Notes: generated by a model not told the origin, from the sequence alone. DNA of 64,000 nucleotides from Desulfosporosinus metallidurans (GCF_001936615.1 NZ_MLBF01000005.1:62001-126000), one strand, 5' to 3'; shown: positions 26,664 through 35,571, counted from the stretch's first letter. Program-made: numbers and translations.

Positions 26664-27005
26664 CTAAGTTTTTTGCTGATTATGTTGTAATTGCTCGCAT
26701 TCATAAGGATCATGTTTTTTAATGTGTTTTATATCCTCTTTATTAACTAATTTAGTACACAGTGATACTAAATAAGCCTCTGTATTTTCGATGTTTATTG
26801 TGTAATATGTCCATTTACCATTACGCCTTTCATCAATGATACCGGCTTGTTTTAAAGTTTTTATATGATGTGAGACCAAAGATTGGGATATATTAAGCCT
26901 TTCCATGATCTGACAATTGCACAATTCTTCCTCAGCTATAATTTCTAACATTCTCAACCGTGTCTCTTCACTTAATGCTTTGAAAAAATCTGCTCTATTT
27001 TTCAT
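26664..27005 (-). CDS. ArsR-family regulator
   Basis: Winged-helix repressor of 113 residues with the soft-metal/thiol pair Cys29 and Cys31 in ELCNCQIMERL and recognition helix ISQSLVSHHIKTLKQAGI. The C-terminal tail is charged and holds Cys86 and Cys106. It is followed by the DGC-DUF169 operon on the same strand and probably controls it. The inducer (metal, arsenite, or a sulfur species) cannot be decided from the sequence. Confidence 0.9.
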   Translation of the reverse strand: MKNRADFFKALSEETRLRMLEIIAEEELCNCQIMERLNISQSLVSHHIKTLKQAGIIDERRNGKWTYYTINIENTEAYLVSLCTKLVNKEDIKHIKKHDPYECEQLQHNQQKT

Positions 27006-27089
27006 GATTACTCATCCTTGTTTAATGTATTTTAGTTTTTATTATAACACCCTTTCCTAAATACAAACACATATAACTATGTAGATATC

Positions 27090-27410
27090 TCAACAGTCAT
27101 ATCTCAGCTTTCTCTCGTTGCTATGATTATGCCTTATCATTGTAATTTCATTAAGCAAGTTTTTTGCTGCGTCACAGCCCTCTTTGCTTAAGGAATAGTA
27201 AATCCATTTTCCATGACGGTGGCTACCAACTAGTCCCGAATCACACAACATCTTCATGTGGTGGGATAAGGTGGGTTGCGAAATATTCAGATCTTCTAGG
27301 ATTTCGCAGGCACACCTCTCTCTGATTTGTAACTTTTCTAGGATCATCAATCGATTAGGATCGCCAAGTGCTTTAAATATCTTTGCGTTGGCTTCATAGT
27401 TAATCTCCAA
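27090..27410 (-). CDS. ArsR-family regulator
   Basis: Repressor of about 106 residues with RERCACEIL (Cys33 and Cys35 in this numbering) and recognition helix ISQPTLSHHMKMLCDSGLV. The frame is open to an ATG at 27485, but a TTG at 27410 has GAGGTG six bases upstream, and a GATATG-N14-CATATC inverted repeat at 27438-27463 looks like its own operator, so I favour the TTG start. It is 85 bases upstream of another ArsR gene; the two are only moderately similar. Confidence 0.85.
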   Translation of the reverse strand: MEINYEANAKIFKALGDPNRLMILEKLQIRERCACEILEDLNISQPTLSHHMKMLCDSGLVGSHRHGKWIYYSLSKEGCDAAKNLLNEITMIRHNHSNERKLRYDC

Positions 27411-27437
27411 ATTTATCACCTCAAATCGATTATCGTT

Positions 27438-27463
27438 GATATGTTTATAATATATTTCATATC
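27438..27463. promoter_or_regulatory. Inverted repeat, putative autoregulatory ArsR operator
   Basis: GATATG and CATATC separated by 14 A/T bases, just upstream of the favoured TTG start at 27410. Confidence 0.4.
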
Positions 27464-27487
27464 GAATACTGTCAATATGATTCACTA

Positions 27488-27522
27488 AAGAACCCCCAAA
27501 ACAAGCTGTTTCGGAGGTTCTT
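27488..27522 (-). terminator. Terminator of the DUF2680 gene
   Basis: Stem AAGAACC..CC with GGAGGTTCTT (one mismatch), continued by AAAC/GTTT, about 80 bases after the gene's stop on the minus strand. Confidence 0.6.
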
Positions 27523-27602
27523 AGATACTAAAAGGGTTCATGGATGAAAAACTAATGTACCGGTATCTGCAAACGTTTTGTAAGTTAGGGTTTACGTTGA
27601 AA

Positions 27603-28217
27603 TTAGTTTGTTGTTGCGCTTGAGCTGCTAGGAGTAGTCACATTTGGCACCCCAAAGTAACCCCTATTGCCGCCATGCATACCTCTGCCACCGCCCATAC
27701 CGCCGCCGCACATTCCAATGCCTCCGGAAACGAAGGTACCCTTCTTCAGCGCCTCTTCTTGAACTTTAATTTGAGCTTGCATGGCATCGCTCCAAGCCTT
27801 AATCTGCTCATCCGTCAAGCCGTTCGCCTTCATAGCCTGAGCCTGTACTTGCAGGCGAGCTTGAGCTGCGCTGTCCCAGGCTTTAATCTGATCATCCGTC
27901 ATGGGTTGACCGTTATTATACATCATGCCTCCACGCATCCCCCCCATACCTGGACCGAAAACCTGACCATTCGCTATAGCCTGTTCACTGTATTGTTGGT
28001 GCAAGTCAATAGAGCTCTTCATAGCGTCAGCCTGTACTTGAGTAATGATACCAGCCTCAACTTCTTTGTCTGCTATTTGCTTTTGAATCCCCAACATTTG
28101 CTGGGTCAAGCTCTTGATCTCAGCGAGCTTTGACGAATCGGTGGCAGCGATCGTTGCCGTGGCTCCTCCTACTAGTAACACAACACTTAGCACCCCTGCA
28201 GCAAGTTTCTTTTTCAT
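27603..28217 (-). CDS. Secreted DUF2680-family Gly/Met-rich protein
   Basis: Exported protein of 204 residues. Signal peptide MKKKLAAGVLSVVLLVGG ends near ATIAA. The mature part starts as DUF2680 (helical, LTQQMLGIQKQIADKEVEAG) and contains two similar blocks of about 30 residues (TDDQIKAWDSAAQARLQVQ, TDEQIKAWSDAMQAQIKVQ). Gly/Met-rich linkers contain GMGGMRGGMM and a tail with MCGGGMGGG. Methionine/His richness hints at metal handling in the envelope. Paralogue of the product at 49134-49625. A good sigma-A-type promoter lies upstream. Function unknown. Confidence 0.82.
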   Translation of the reverse strand: MKKKLAAGVLSVVLLVGGATATIAATDSSKLAEIKSLTQQMLGIQKQIADKEVEAGIITQVQADAMKSSIDLHQQYSEQAIANGQVFGPGMGGMRGGMMYNNGQPMTDDQIKAWDSAAQARLQVQAQAMKANGLTDEQIKAWSDAMQAQIKVQEEALKKGTFVSGGIGMCGGGMGGGRGMHGGNRGYFGVPNVTTPSSSSATTN

Positions 28218-28264
28218 GCATTAATAACCTCCTTGTAACCTCAATGTATTTTTCACCGGGTACA

Positions 28265-28292
28265 ATAGTATCTTAACCAACAATCGTGTCAA
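28265..28292 (-). promoter_or_regulatory. Sigma-A-type promoter of the DUF2680 gene
   Basis: Minus strand TTGACA (28287-28292) and TACTAT (28265-28270) separated by 16 bases, about 48 bases before the ATG. Confidence 0.6.
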
Positions 28293-28354
28293 AACCTGTT
28301 ACATTTTAAACAAAGCAAAAATAAAATATTGGAACTCTGTTTATACATTGGCCT

Positions 28355-29047
28355 TTAAAATCCTAAATAGAACATATAAAATGCTAAGAGCAGAATTACA
28401 CCGCCCATTACAATTCTTAAAACCTTGCTGAAGGTACCATACCTATTGCTTGAAGTCATATTTCTTACAAAACCAATTGATGTTCCTGCAACAAGCACTA
28501 GGCCACTATGACCGACTGAATAGAGCAATAACAGAACAACGCCCCACATCAAACTGCCTTTTTCTGCTACAACAGCAAGCAGTGTAATCAGTACTGGCGT
28601 TGCACAGGGGGATGAAAACACCCCCCCTAATATTCCAGCTATAAATGCTCCAATGTACCCCCTTCTGGTGTTCCTTGCCATCAGATAGGTTGACGGAATG
28701 AAATTGTAAATTTCCCATGTTTGCATAGCCATTAACACCATCAGCACACCCAGTAAAAGATACCACCAGGAAGAGGATGTTCCCATTAGTTTACCGACTA
28801 GTGAAGATACTGTTCCTAGTATAGTAAAAGTGACGGCTGAGCCTGCCGCAAAGGTAAGTGAAAGCCGAAAGGCCTTTTTAGTGTCATTGTTTCCAGTGCC
28901 ACCCACATATCCTATGACCAGGGGAACACTTGATAAGGAGCAAGGGGTTAATGAAGTTAACAATCCCGCTAGCAAAGCAAGCAATGGAGCTACCCACATA
29001 CTATGAGAGATAAGGGTTGAAAGAAGATCAAGCCATTGATTGATCAT
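28355..29047 (-). CDS. CcdA/DsbD-type thiol-disulfide membrane transporter
   Basis: Membrane protein of 230 residues with six predicted segments and the paired redox cysteines of CcdA: TPCSLSSVPLVIGYVGG near the first segment and SSPCATPVLITLLA in the fourth. It should carry reducing equivalents from cytosolic thioredoxin across the membrane. Its start overlaps the stop of an anchored thioredoxin-like gene by 4 bases, so that protein is its likely extracytoplasmic partner. Confidence 0.9.
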   Translation of the reverse strand: MINQWLDLLSTLISHSMWVAPLLALLAGLLTSLTPCSLSSVPLVIGYVGGTGNNDTKKAFRLSLTFAAGSAVTFTILGTVSSLVGKLMGTSSSWWYLLLGVLMVLMAMQTWEIYNFIPSTYLMARNTRRGYIGAFIAGILGGVFSSPCATPVLITLLAVVAEKGSLMWGVVLLLLYSVGHSGLVLVAGTSIGFVRNMTSSNRYGTFSKVLRIVMGGVILLLAFYMFYLGF

Positions 29048-29568
29048 TCAACACCCATCTCCTTTAGTACAGCTCTAAGTTGTTCTTCTGTCATACCTCC
29101 TTGATGGGCAGTATAAACGTGTTTATTGGTATCCTTAGTGGAATACAACATCATTTGCATAGCGTCGGCATCTTTAGGCACAAAGGGATTGCCCTCTTTA
29201 TCAAAGTAAAACTGGGTTGGGATTACCTGTACAGGAAAATCATCCGCTGCAGTTTTATTTTTCCAAACATCTACAAACTTCACAATGGCCTTGCCCTGCA
29301 TCTCCTGATTAAGTTTCTTAAGTACCGGGGCCATTTCTTTACAGGGAACACATGAATCTGCACCAAAATCAATCACAATCGGTAAACCATAGGACTTTAG
29401 CTGTTTTAGGTCGATCGCTGTTGCTTCAAGATCGAAGTCGCCAGTGTTAGCTGCCATGGGCTTTTCCTGACTGCCTTTTAGGATAAAAATCCCTACTATT
29501 ACTGTAATGATTAGAATAGGAATAATAATTTTAGGGACAGATCGAAGTTTTTTCTCATTTTTCTGCAT
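29044..29568 (-). CDS. Membrane-anchored thioredoxin-like protein
   Basis: Protein of 174 residues with a single N-terminal membrane anchor (about 11-31) and a thioredoxin domain facing outside, active site CVPC (Cys73, Cys76) in DFGADSCVPCKEMAP and cis-Pro in QVIPTQFYF. It resembles extracytoplasmic disulfide reductases used in cytochrome c maturation or disulfide repair. Overlap with ccdA-like gene (ATGA) indicates coupled translation. The two form a minimal thiol-reducing module. Confidence 0.9.
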   Translation of the reverse strand: MQKNEKKLRSVPKIIIPILIITVIVGIFILKGSQEKPMAANTGDFDLEATAIDLKQLKSYGLPIVIDFGADSCVPCKEMAPVLKKLNQEMQGKAIVKFVDVWKNKTAADDFPVQVIPTQFYFDKEGNPFVPKDADAMQMMLYSTKDTNKHVYTAHQGGMTEEQLRAVLKEMGVE

Positions 29569-29753
29569 TAAGCTTTCCTTACCTCCATTTCATTTCCAAG
29601 TGTTTACCTAAGAATACTTGGCTCGTTCCAAACTTACAGGACGCCAGCTTAAATTTGACCACCCATTAATACTTATTGATCTTATAATATATTAATATAT
29701 AAATACTTGTCAATAAATTCAAGGACTATTCCCCTACGAAGTAGGAAAATATA

Positions 29754-29884
29754 CTTGATGTTTGCCAGGAAATCCGCAGAAGTTCGAATGTCTAATCATT
29801 ATGATTACTGCCAAGGGGGATGATGGCAAACGTATCATGGGGCTGGACATTGGAGCAGATGACTACATCGTTTATCCGTTGATA
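29754..29884 (+). pseudogene. Frameshifted remnant of an OmpR-type response regulator
   Basis: The plus strand reads LDVCQEIRRSSNV, then after a one-base shift IIMITAKGDDGKRIMGLDIG and ADDYIVYPL, the receiver-domain segment from helix 3 to the conserved lysine (here Tyr-Pro). Start, phosphoacceptor and DNA-binding domain are missing. Its 3' end runs into the oppositely oriented TPR gene at 29872, suggesting an old deletion or insertion boundary. Confidence 0.7.
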
Positions 29885-30705
29885 AGCTCATTGAGGTGGT
29901 TTAGAGCAAAGGGACTCTCAGGGTTTAGCTGGACTGCCTTTTCAAAAGCCTCTCTGGCTTTCGCTCTATCTCCCATCTCCTGATAGGCTAACCCTATTAT
30001 ATTATAGGCTTCCCCTCTGCCCTCATCGTCCTGGGAATTTGTTAGATAAGCTTCTTCCTCTACAATAGCCTGTTCCCACTCTCTGTTCGCCAAATAAGCC
30101 GTTCCTAGTGAATAATGGGCTTCGATAAGTGTTGGGTCGATCTCTAACGCTTTTTGAAAATGCTCAGTTCCTTTGGATAAATCCTTATCTTTCCCCATAC
30201 CATCTATGTACATTGCTCCAATGATGATATGATTTTTCGCCATGGAACTTAAAACTCGTCTTTGATCAAAATAAATGTGGTATTCACCTTGAACATTCCG
30301 TAAAAGAAGATATTGAATCTCGCTGGATAGAATTTCCGAAGTATAAAGATCACGATTAGTTTCTGAGACCTGAACGCTTATCCCATCAACAGAATTTTCA
30401 CCAATTCTAATGGTATCCTTTAACTGTATATTCTTAATCTCAAAGTTTTCGAGTTCTATCGTTTCTCTAAGCTGCTCCATCCAGACCATAATATTTTCTT
30501 TTCCTAGCTTATTACGGCTCTCTGGATGTAAAAGTTCATAAATTGACTCATCGTCTCCAGATTGAAAATCTTCGTAATAACGTAGAACCACTTGCCTCGC
30601 CGCCAACCTCGCTTCATATTCTTTATAGATCGCAAACCCACTAAGCAGTATGACAATACCTAAACCTACAATGAGCGAGATAAAAACCCCTCTCTGAATA
30701 TTCAA
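29872..30705 (-). CDS. Membrane-anchored TPR-repeat protein
   Basis: Protein of 277 residues with one N-terminal membrane segment (about 8-27), a middle region (30-170) with SnoaL/NTF2-like character (YYEDFQSGDDESIYELLHPE), and two to three tetratricopeptide repeats (about 178-275; GTEHFQKALEIDPTLIEAHY, AKAREAFEKAVQLNPESP). Probably a scaffold on the outer face of the membrane. It is divergent from the ZIP transporter at 30971, and the shared upstream region carries 11-bp-spaced repeats facing the transporter. Partner proteins unknown. Confidence 0.8.
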   Translation of the reverse strand: MNIQRGVFISLIVGLGIVILLSGFAIYKEYEARLAARQVVLRYYEDFQSGDDESIYELLHPESRNKLGKENIMVWMEQLRETIELENFEIKNIQLKDTIRIGENSVDGISVQVSETNRDLYTSEILSSEIQYLLLRNVQGEYHIYFDQRRVLSSMAKNHIIIGAMYIDGMGKDKDLSKGTEHFQKALEIDPTLIEAHYSLGTAYLANREWEQAIVEEEAYLTNSQDDEGRGEAYNIIGLAYQEMGDRAKAREAFEKAVQLNPESPFALNHLNELING

Positions 30706-30821
30706 AATCTCCTCTCCATTCTATAAATCACTTTCTCAAGCTTAAAAAGTTAAATATTGTACCCATGATTTTAATCCCATCATATGCCATAGAATGTACC
30801 TTTTTCTCAACACATTTAAAT

Positions 30822-30886
30822 TTCACAGAATATTAACATTTTCTATAACCATAAACCTTTAACAAAAGATTCACACTTTGTTCACA
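30822..30886 (+). promoter_or_regulatory. TTCACA-type 11-bp repeats upstream of the ZIP gene
   Basis: TTCACA at 30822 and TTAACA at 30833, then a second run TTAACA 30859, TTCACA 30870, TTCACA 30881, each step 11 bases. This matches OmpR/PhoB-type direct-repeat sites, and resembles the arrays at 45366, 45556 and 49029. Confidence 0.6.
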
Positions 30887-30970
30887 CACCGCTCTGTGTT
30901 ACAGACATATCCAAAGAATCCCCCCATATCCTTAAAGAGTTAGTTTTTGAAAGAGCGGGGGAATCTAACC

Positions 30971-31711
30971 ATGAATAAGCTACTTTTCTCAACACTCATT
31001 GGGTTGGGAGTTGGAGGCGTGGGTATTGGATTGGGGGGGGTTGCGGCCTATGCAATTGGTCGACGTGCTGATAAAATCATCGGATTATTATTTGCTGGAT
31101 GCTCGGGTATGATAATAACCGTCTTGGGATTAGAACTTTTACCTGAAAGCATTGCCACAGGAGGTATTATTCCAACCCTAATCGGTATTCTCATTGGTAT
31201 ATTGGTCATTGCACGCATAGAGCATTTCTTTCACCGAATTGTAATCATTACAGACAATCCCCGTCGTTCCCAGTTTATCCGATCGGGTATTCTTCTTGCA
31301 CTCGGTGTGGCAATTCACAATTTCCCTGTAGGGTTTGCCATGGGTGCCGGTTTGACGAATGACAGTGAGATCGGATTGGCTCTTGCAACGATAATGCTCT
31401 TTCATAATCTTCCCGAGGGATTTGCAATTTCACTTCCTTTAATTTTTGGAGGTCTTGGCGGAAGTATTATCCCCATCATAGCAGCAATAGTGTCCCTCCC
31501 TGCGGGCTTAGGAGCACTGTTCGGTTCAAGTTTCCAACGAGTCAATCCTGCACTTCTATCCAGTTTGTTCGGTATAGCCATTGGAACAATATTTTACGTC
31601 AGTTGGCATGAGCTTCTGCTACAATCACTTAAAATGACGCGAAAACCAGGATTTATTATAAGTCTTTGTGTTGGAGCCTTTAGTGGAATAGTCTTCACAA
31701 TCTTTTTATAA
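30971..31711 (+). CDS. ZIP-family metal transporter
   Basis: Membrane protein of 246 residues with about eight segments. The two metal-binding helices carry HNFPVGFAMG and HNLPEGFAI, the ZIP signature for Zn/Fe/Mn transport; a cytoplasmic loop is short and lacks the His-rich stretch of many ZIPs. ATG at 30971 is preceded by GGGGGAATC; an ATG eight codons earlier is less well placed. Upstream 11-bp repeats suggest two-component control. Direction is normally import into the cytoplasm; metal not determinable. Confidence 0.9.
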   Translation: MNKLLFSTLIGLGVGGVGIGLGGVAAYAIGRRADKIIGLLFAGCSGMIITVLGLELLPESIATGGIIPTLIGILIGILVIARIEHFFHRIVIITDNPRRSQFIRSGILLALGVAIHNFPVGFAMGAGLTNDSEIGLALATIMLFHNLPEGFAISLPLIFGGLGGSIIPIIAAIVSLPAGLGALFGSSFQRVNPALLSSLFGIAIGTIFYVSWHELLLQSLKMTRKPGFIISLCVGAFSGIVFTIFL

Positions 31712-31960
31712 GCGAATAACTCTTTGCAAACATTCAAACAGGTATTGAAATGATATCTTAGCAACTTTCCAACCTACATAAAAGCCACCCTGGTCTAACC
31801 AAAGTGTTGATAATTTCCCTAGTTTCTTTGATCGGAAATTTGTCCAGGGCTTGTTTTTCTTCTTACTCATTTGCAATGGTTATAATTCATCTTTATTCCG
31901 ACCTTTTTATTTGTTTAAAAAGAAGAATGATAAATGCCCCCAGCCAGTGAGAAAATGCTT

Positions 31961-33016
31961 CTAGTTTTGGTGCACATGCCTGTGGTGAATATCAGGAGTA
32001 TGCGGATGTTCATGAACTATTGGTTCTTGTCCATGCTCATGGGAATGGAATCCCCCTTTAGGCAATTCCTCTTTAGGATGAGGGTGTGTATGGTGGCTAT
32101 CGTGAGAATGCCTATGTTCATGTACAAGGGGTTTATGTTCGTGTAAATGACCATGCTCTTCCTTTAACAATAGCACCGTTCCAATAATCATGATTGGAAT
32201 GGAGAGAAAAAATAACGAGTTTAGACTTTCCTTAAATATAATCACGGATAATATGGTTCCCACAAAAGGAGCCGTTCCGAATAACGCACTTGTCCTTGTA
32301 GACCCCAGTTCTCTCATTGCTCGGATAAACAGAACAATACTTAATCCATAACTGAAGCAACCGAGTATCATCGCTCTAAGAGCGAAGCCAATTGAAGGAA
32401 ACGAATAACCCAATACAAGAGACAAAATAAGTGAGAAAGTGCCAGCACTTAATCCTTTAATCATTACAATCGAAAGTGGGTCTTTTGCTGATACATGGCG
32501 TATAAAATTATTATCTATTCCCCAAAGAACGCAAGCACTAATAACCCCCACGGCACCGATTGACAGACCCCACTGTCCTAGTGAATCCCATGAAAGCAGG
32601 ATACTGGCCATTGTTATCAATATCACAGCACTCCATATACGCTCTCCAACTGCCTCTTTGAATGCAACAACGGCAATTACGGTAGTTGCCACTCCCTCAA
32701 AATTTAGCAGAAGCGAAGCTGTGGATGCAGGTGTATTCTTCAGACTGAACATCAAAACAATAGGAGCAAGAATACCCCCAGCCAAAATAGCTCCAATAAT
32801 CCAAGGTACATCGCATTTAGTTACCTTTGCCTCATTACTATAATGCTTTTTTCCTTGAAAAAATCTAAAGAAAAACAGCCCTATCCCACTACCTAGATAC
32901 AGGAAGGATGCCATAGGAATCGGGTCAATTTCACCTAGAAGCAATTTAGAAATCGGAACACTAGCTCCAAATAAAGCGGCAGCAAGCATAGCTTGTAGGA
33001 TTGGAATTAAATTCAT
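31961..33016 (-). CDS. EamA/DMT-family transporter with His-rich C-terminal tail
   Basis: Membrane protein of 351 residues made of two EamA domains (ten predicted segments, about 5-285). An unusual cytoplasmic tail of about 65 residues contains about twenty histidines (GHLHEHKPLVHEHRHSHDSH and further HxH runs). DMT proteins of this type export small metabolites; the tail resembles nickel/zinc-storing His-rich segments, so metal transport or metal-gated activity is plausible. It follows the M23 peptidase gene by 27 bases and may be read from the same transcript. Confidence 0.85.
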   Translation of the reverse strand: MNLIPILQAMLAAALFGASVPISKLLLGEIDPIPMASFLYLGSGIGLFFFRFFQGKKHYSNEAKVTKCDVPWIIGAILAGGILAPIVLMFSLKNTPASTASLLLNFEGVATTVIAVVAFKEAVGERIWSAVILITMASILLSWDSLGQWGLSIGAVGVISACVLWGIDNNFIRHVSAKDPLSIVMIKGLSAGTFSLILSLVLGYSFPSIGFALRAMILGCFSYGLSIVLFIRAMRELGSTRTSALFGTAPFVGTILSVIIFKESLNSLFFLSIPIMIIGTVLLLKEEHGHLHEHKPLVHEHRHSHDSHHTHPHPKEELPKGGFHSHEHGQEPIVHEHPHTPDIHHRHVHQN

Positions 33017-33043
33017 CGTTCTCAGCTCCTAACTTACAACTCC

Positions 33044-34477
33044 TCAACGCAAATAATTTAACGGATTCGCATAGTCGCCATTTATAATCACTTCGAAGTG
33101 AAGGTGCGGTCCGCTAGAACGCCCTGTTGAACCAACTAATCCAATCGTCTGGCCTTTAGACACTTTCTGCCTTGCTGAAACAAGTAACTTCGAGGAATGA
33201 GCATATCGTGTCAAAATTCCATTTCCATGATCAATGAGAATACTGTTCCCGTAGTTGCCATCCCACCCTGCACTGACTACAGTGCCGGCGGTAGCAGCCA
33301 CATACGGATCGCCCTGGTATCCATTGATATCCAGACCCGTATGGAATTCCCCCTCACGGTAACCATAATACGAATTAATTCGTCCTGCAAGAGGCCAAAT
33401 TATACCTAAAGCTAGCTGTCCACTCCCCCTGGAAAATGCTATCACAACAGGCCTACGTGGTGGTCCTTTCGCCACAACTTGGGAAACAGCATCTTTTAGG
33501 ACTCGCTCATCTAAAATCTCCTTGGTCATAATTTTGTCGTTTCTTTGCGCATAAGTATATTTTACTTCTTTCTCCCCATCGCTTCCAAACTGGGTAATTT
33601 TTGTTTCGCCATTTGCCAAACTCGAATCCACTTTGGTCACAACATCGAAGGGTATAGTTTCCGTTTCTGTTCGCACCCCTTCCGCAATGACCGTTAAGTA
33701 GGGAAAAACCTTCATTAAATTGATTGTTTGCCCGATCTGAAGAGCAGTATCCTCGTTCGCCCCCGGATTACCGGCAAGCACTTCGCTCGTTCTCATTTCG
33801 TTCTTGCGCGCAATCAACCACCAGGAATCATCCGGTTGAACGACATATTCTTCTTGACGTACATCTCCCTGTTTCAATTTTTCCAGTGTCTCCTCCGTCG
33901 TGAGTACCTCTTCTGGCGTAACCTCGACTGAGCGTGTCTCAACCTTTTCTTCATAAGATACTGTATCAACCTGGTTCGCATCTGTCTTCTGCACATAGAT
34001 CTGTTGGTAAGCTTGCAATAATTTTTGTACATCCTCCTGCTTAGGAAGAATGAATATAGGCTTGTTGTCAATAGCTAACTCTACTCCATCAATATATACG
34101 GACAGTTCCTCTTCTAATTTCTCTTTAGACAAGGTGCGAACGTCCCCGTTCCTAAGCCGGAGCGGGGAGTACTCAATGTTGTCATAAGTTTTGGCGATGA
34201 CGCCTAAAGGAGCTCCCTTGTCAACTAAGAATTGATGGATCAAGTTCTCACCGCTTTTCACATCAGAGACTAGGCCGACCTCTGTTCCATTTACACTTAC
34301 AGAAACCGCAGAAATCGTTGAGTTCACATAGAATGCTCCACTCCCAACAAGTAGCAGTCCTAGAATAAAGAACACCATGATTTTTGAAGATTTCCAGGGC
34401 GTATGATGGAGGAAGGCACATAAATTCAACTTTTCCTTAAGAATTTTTTTTATGTTATTCCTGCTAAATACCTTCAT
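33044..34477 (-). CDS. LysM-G5-M23 cell-wall endopeptidase
   Basis: Envelope protein of 477 residues. Membrane anchor about 33-50; LysM domain about 214-258 (VVQPDDSWWLIARKNEM); G5 domain about 262-340; M23 metallopeptidase about 370-475 with HTGLDI and GPHLHFEV supplying the zinc ligands. It should cleave peptidoglycan cross-links, similar to sporulation and division M23 enzymes of clostridia. Its ATG shares a base with the stop of the receiver gene upstream (TAATG) with GGAGG inside that gene, so the two are translationally coupled. Confidence 0.9.
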   Translation of the reverse strand: MKVFSRNNIKKILKEKLNLCAFLHHTPWKSSKIMVFFILGLLLVGSGAFYVNSTISAVSVSVNGTEVGLVSDVKSGENLIHQFLVDKGAPLGVIAKTYDNIEYSPLRLRNGDVRTLSKEKLEEELSVYIDGVELAIDNKPIFILPKQEDVQKLLQAYQQIYVQKTDANQVDTVSYEEKVETRSVEVTPEEVLTTEETLEKLKQGDVRQEEYVVQPDDSWWLIARKNEMRTSEVLAGNPGANEDTALQIGQTINLMKVFPYLTVIAEGVRTETETIPFDVVTKVDSSLANGETKITQFGSDGEKEVKYTYAQRNDKIMTKEILDERVLKDAVSQVVAKGPPRRPVVIAFSRGSGQLALGIIWPLAGRINSYYGYREGEFHTGLDINGYQGDPYVAATAGTVVSAGWDGNYGNSILIDHGNGILTRYAHSSKLLVSARQKVSKGQTIGLVGSTGRSSGPHLHFEVIINGDYANPLNYLR

Positions 34478-34863
34478 TAAGCCTCCTTGAATTTGCTAAG
34501 ATCGAAACGTCTTAGCACGCTTGGAATGCGCGCGCCAAGCTCAAGCAAATTAAAAGGTTTGACGAGATAATCATCTACTCCAGCCTCTAATGCCAAGATC
34601 CGGTCGGATTCTCCCGATCTTCCTGTAAGCATGATAATCGGAATCGAACTCAATCTCCGAAGATATTTGCATATTTCTAAACCGGTAACGCCCGGCAGCA
34701 TCCAGTCTAGCAAGACGAGGTCCGGTGCTTGGATTTCGATTAGCCTCATACCGTCCGTTGCATTTGAAGCCGTAAAAACGCAAAATCCCTCTTGCACAAG
34801 ATAATCCCTCACCAATCCCAGTATTATAAGGTTATCATCAACAAACACGATTTTTTCCTCCAT
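34477..34863 (-). CDS. Receiver-only response regulator
   Basis: Protein of 128 residues consisting of a CheY-like receiver: acidic pair Asp9/Asp10, phosphoacceptor Asp53 in LLDWMLPG, Thr80 and Lys102 in VKPFNLLELG. The helix 5 sequence is OmpR-like, but the protein ends about where a DNA-binding domain would start. AAGGAGTGAG precedes ATG 34863; the frame upstream of it is not used. About 75% identical to the product at 44829-45212. It probably acts by protein contact, possibly with the coupled M23 peptidase or by competing for a kinase. Confidence 0.88.
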   Translation of the reverse strand: MEEKIVFVDDNLIILGLVRDYLVQEGFCVFTASNATDGMRLIEIQAPDLVLLDWMLPGVTGLEICKYLRRLSSIPIIMLTGRSGESDRILALEAGVDDYLVKPFNLLELGARIPSVLRRFDLSKFKEA

Positions 34864-35037
34864 GCTTCTCACTCCTTTCCTTTCTTGGCTGGATTTTTGA
34901 TTTCCTGTGCAAAAGCCAGAACTAACTATAACGGTCCTAGCTAAAGGGTTGCTTGTTTTCCTATCTGAAAACAACAAGCTACATTGCTTGTCGTCATTCT
35001 TTGGTGGTTTCGTGTCAGCGAAATGAGAGTATAGTTA

Positions 35038-35571
35038 CTAACGATTAGCAATACTCATATATTCAGCAGCGGCTGGATCTGATTTTTCGGTCCAAATATT
35101 GACTACACTACCAACTTTGATACTGCCAATCGTTCCGTCCTGAACAGTTGGACCATCGCTGCTCGTGCCTCTGATCTTAATCGGGATACCAACAGGCACG
35201 GTCATAGTAATATTCTTACCGGTCATCACTTCTTGAGAGGCTTGCAATTTCAGCCGTTCTTCTGTGCTTAAAGCCTGCATCTCCGCTTGTCTTTTTGCCT
35301 TATCCGCAGCTGACAATTCTGCCGCCGTTTGTTGTCTTTGCATTTCTGAGATTAATACAACATTTCCCTGAATCGACTTGACTTTGCCATAGACTTCCGC
35401 TATCCGATCCGGTTGTTCAGGATCAATATTCGTACCGTACGAGGCACCCGAACCTGAAGCACTTGCTGAGGGTGTCGTTCCTGACGACTTGGCCCCTGAG
35501 GAGCATCCTGTAAGCCCGATGACCAAAGAACCCATGACAATGAGAGCCGCAAATCGTTTCCACTTATACAT
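35038..35571 (-). CDS. Lipoprotein of the MacAB-like operon
   Basis: Protein of 177 residues with a lipoprotein signal (VIGLTGCSSG) followed by a Ser/Gly-rich linker. The domain has a beta-rich start (VYGKVKSIQGNVVLISE), a charged helix (about 85-120) and an OB-like end (MTVPVGIPIKIRGT, VGSVVNIWTE). No named family recognised. It is the last gene of the efflux operon, 56 bases after the permease, so an accessory role at the outer face of the transporter is likely. Confidence 0.75.
   Translation of the reverse strand: MYKWKRFAALIVMGSLVIGLTGCSSGAKSSGTTPSASASGSGASYGTNIDPEQPDRIAEVYGKVKSIQGNVVLISEMQRQQTAAELSAADKAKRQAEMQALSTEERLKLQASQEVMTGKNITMTVPVGIPIKIRGTSSDGPTVQDGTIGSIKVGSVVNIWTEKSDPAAAEYMSIANR

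Noticed and set aside
29762..29983. Plus-strand 73-codon frame as an intact gene
   Set aside because: Only a middle piece of a receiver domain is present, the homologous part continues in another frame upstream, and the 3' half is antisense to the TPR gene.
34864..35037. Riboswitch in the leader of the receiver/M23 genes
   Set aside because: Part of the leader resembles that of the paralogue at 45213-45310, but I could not match it to a known riboswitch class.
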